From contig NZ_CP043617.1 of assembly GCF_009258225.1 (NCBI RefSeq), positions 2,046,001-2,110,000 of the forward strand: 64,000 nucleotides of DNA, in the 5' to 3' direction. Positions 63,641-64,000 of this stretch are shown here, in pieces. A program made the position numbers and the translations under genes. Below the pieces are notes generated by a model. It was given only the letters and a program-made list of their open reading frames with translations. It was not told the origin of the DNA and searched no databases. Each line of letters starts with the position of its first letter. The first letter of the stretch is position 1. This DNA is from Sulfurimonas lithotrophica. GTDB lineage: Bacteria; Campylobacterota; Campylobacteria; Campylobacterales; Sulfurimonadaceae.

Positions 63641-64000
63641 ATGTTTACAAAACATACAAAGGGTTTAATCTCTTTAACACTAGCTACCTTTTTATCTACA
63701 TCTTTATATGCTACTAATGATGAAGATATGGTAAAGTCAATCATGAAACTTCGCGGTGATGTTGAATCATTATATACTCAAATAGATGAGAATAAAGAGT
63801 CTTACAAAGCTCAAATGAAATCATTGGCACTTCAAAATGCAGATACGGATGCACAGATAAATCGTAAATCTACATCTATAAAGCTTGCTGAATTGGAATT
63901 ACAAAAAGTAAAACTAAAAATTGCCAATACCTCAACCCAAAGTTTTGAATTAAAACCACTTATAAACGAAGTTTACAACAAACTTGAACATTCTATTAAA
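63641..64000 (+). CDS. Exported coiled-coil protein (partial, 5' part only), DUF3450-like
   Basis: The first 120 codons of a gene that runs beyond the window. A GGAG site precedes the ATG; the start codes for a signal peptide (MFTKHTKGLISLTLATFLST then SLYA). The rest is a coiled coil (MKLRGDVESLYTQIDENKES, ADTDAQINRKSTSIKLAELE) rich in Lys, Glu, Gln. This pattern resembles DUF3450, periplasmic coiled-coil proteins often found with ExbB/ExbD/TonB-type genes, but the downstream genes are not visible. Confidence 0.6.
   Translation, partial: MFTKHTKGLISLTLATFLSTSLYATNDEDMVKSIMKLRGDVESLYTQIDENKESYKAQMKSLALQNADTDAQINRKSTSIKLAELELQKVKLKIANTSTQSFELKPLINEVYNKLEHSIK

Noticed and set aside
1-64000. 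tRNA, rRNA, CRISPR arrays, insertion sequences, integrase or phage genes
   Set aside because: None seen: no T-loop-like tRNA patterns in intergenic regions, no regularly spaced short repeats, no transposase or integrase motifs. The only sizeable direct repeat lies inside the lipoprotein gene.

Overview
The window reads as chromosomal DNA of a free-living, AT-rich member of the Campylobacterota, most like Sulfurimonas or a close relative. The main reasons are a complete complex I operon in which nuoE and nuoF are replaced by lineage-specific genes, two tandem nuoG genes, a pflA-like flagellar gene directly after nuoN (the Campylobacter jejuni order), and several small families typical of this phylum. 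I see no rRNA, tRNA, CRISPR array, insertion sequence or phage gene. Genes are packed tightly and no gene-free stretch exceeds 300 bases.

Layout. 1-6.4 kb: a partial acyltransferase, a CvfB-like RNA-binding protein, then a hybrid histidine kinase overlapping a REC-PAS-HD-GYP response regulator that probably degrades cyclic di-GMP. Facing it, at 6.4-7.0 kb, is a small exported protein whose leader contains a recognisable class I cyclic di-GMP (GEMM) aptamer. 7.0-11.0 kb: a five-gene minus-strand run (CheZ-like, U32 peptidase/tRNA hydroxylation protein, purE, coiled-coil protein, DUF89 phosphatase). 11-16.7 kb: histidinol phosphatase, a truncated globin divergent from a polytopic membrane protein, trxA - Cys-less thioredoxin-like protein - trxB, a possible degenerate GGDEF protein, and dapB.

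16.7-36.5 kb: pflA and nuoN to nuoA, all on the minus strand, read as nuoA-B-C-D-E'-F'-G1-G2-H-I-J-K-L-M-N-pflA. The NuoF position holds a 680-residue protein joining a NuoF-like iron-sulfur remnant to a GltD-like flavoprotein. 36.7-44.4 kb: AAA+ ATPase, FadL-type porin, endonuclease IV, a lipoprotein, a 52-residue four-cysteine protein, a Y-family DNA polymerase with an insertion, a stand-alone DUF234/PD-(D/E)XK-like protein, and a protein with a C-terminal J domain. 44.5-50.2 kb: purF, a radical SAM protein, a two-component pair and two calcium-binding proteins.

50.2-57.2 kb: an envelope export cluster with two tandem RND/MMPL transporters, a LolA-like protein and a DUF1302-type beta-barrel. 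57.2-61.2 kb: two small membrane proteins, hisIE, an HflK/SPFH protein, a structured intergenic element, and ilvE. 61.4-64 kb: a lipoprotein with two 332-residue beta-helix repeats, and the start of an exported coiled-coil protein.

The strongest candidates for follow-up are the cyclic di-GMP riboswitch beside a c-di-GMP phosphodiesterase, the rebuilt electron-input module of complex I, the Cys-less thioredoxin-like protein inside the trx operon, and the Y-polymerase/DUF234 pair with its palindromic operator candidate.
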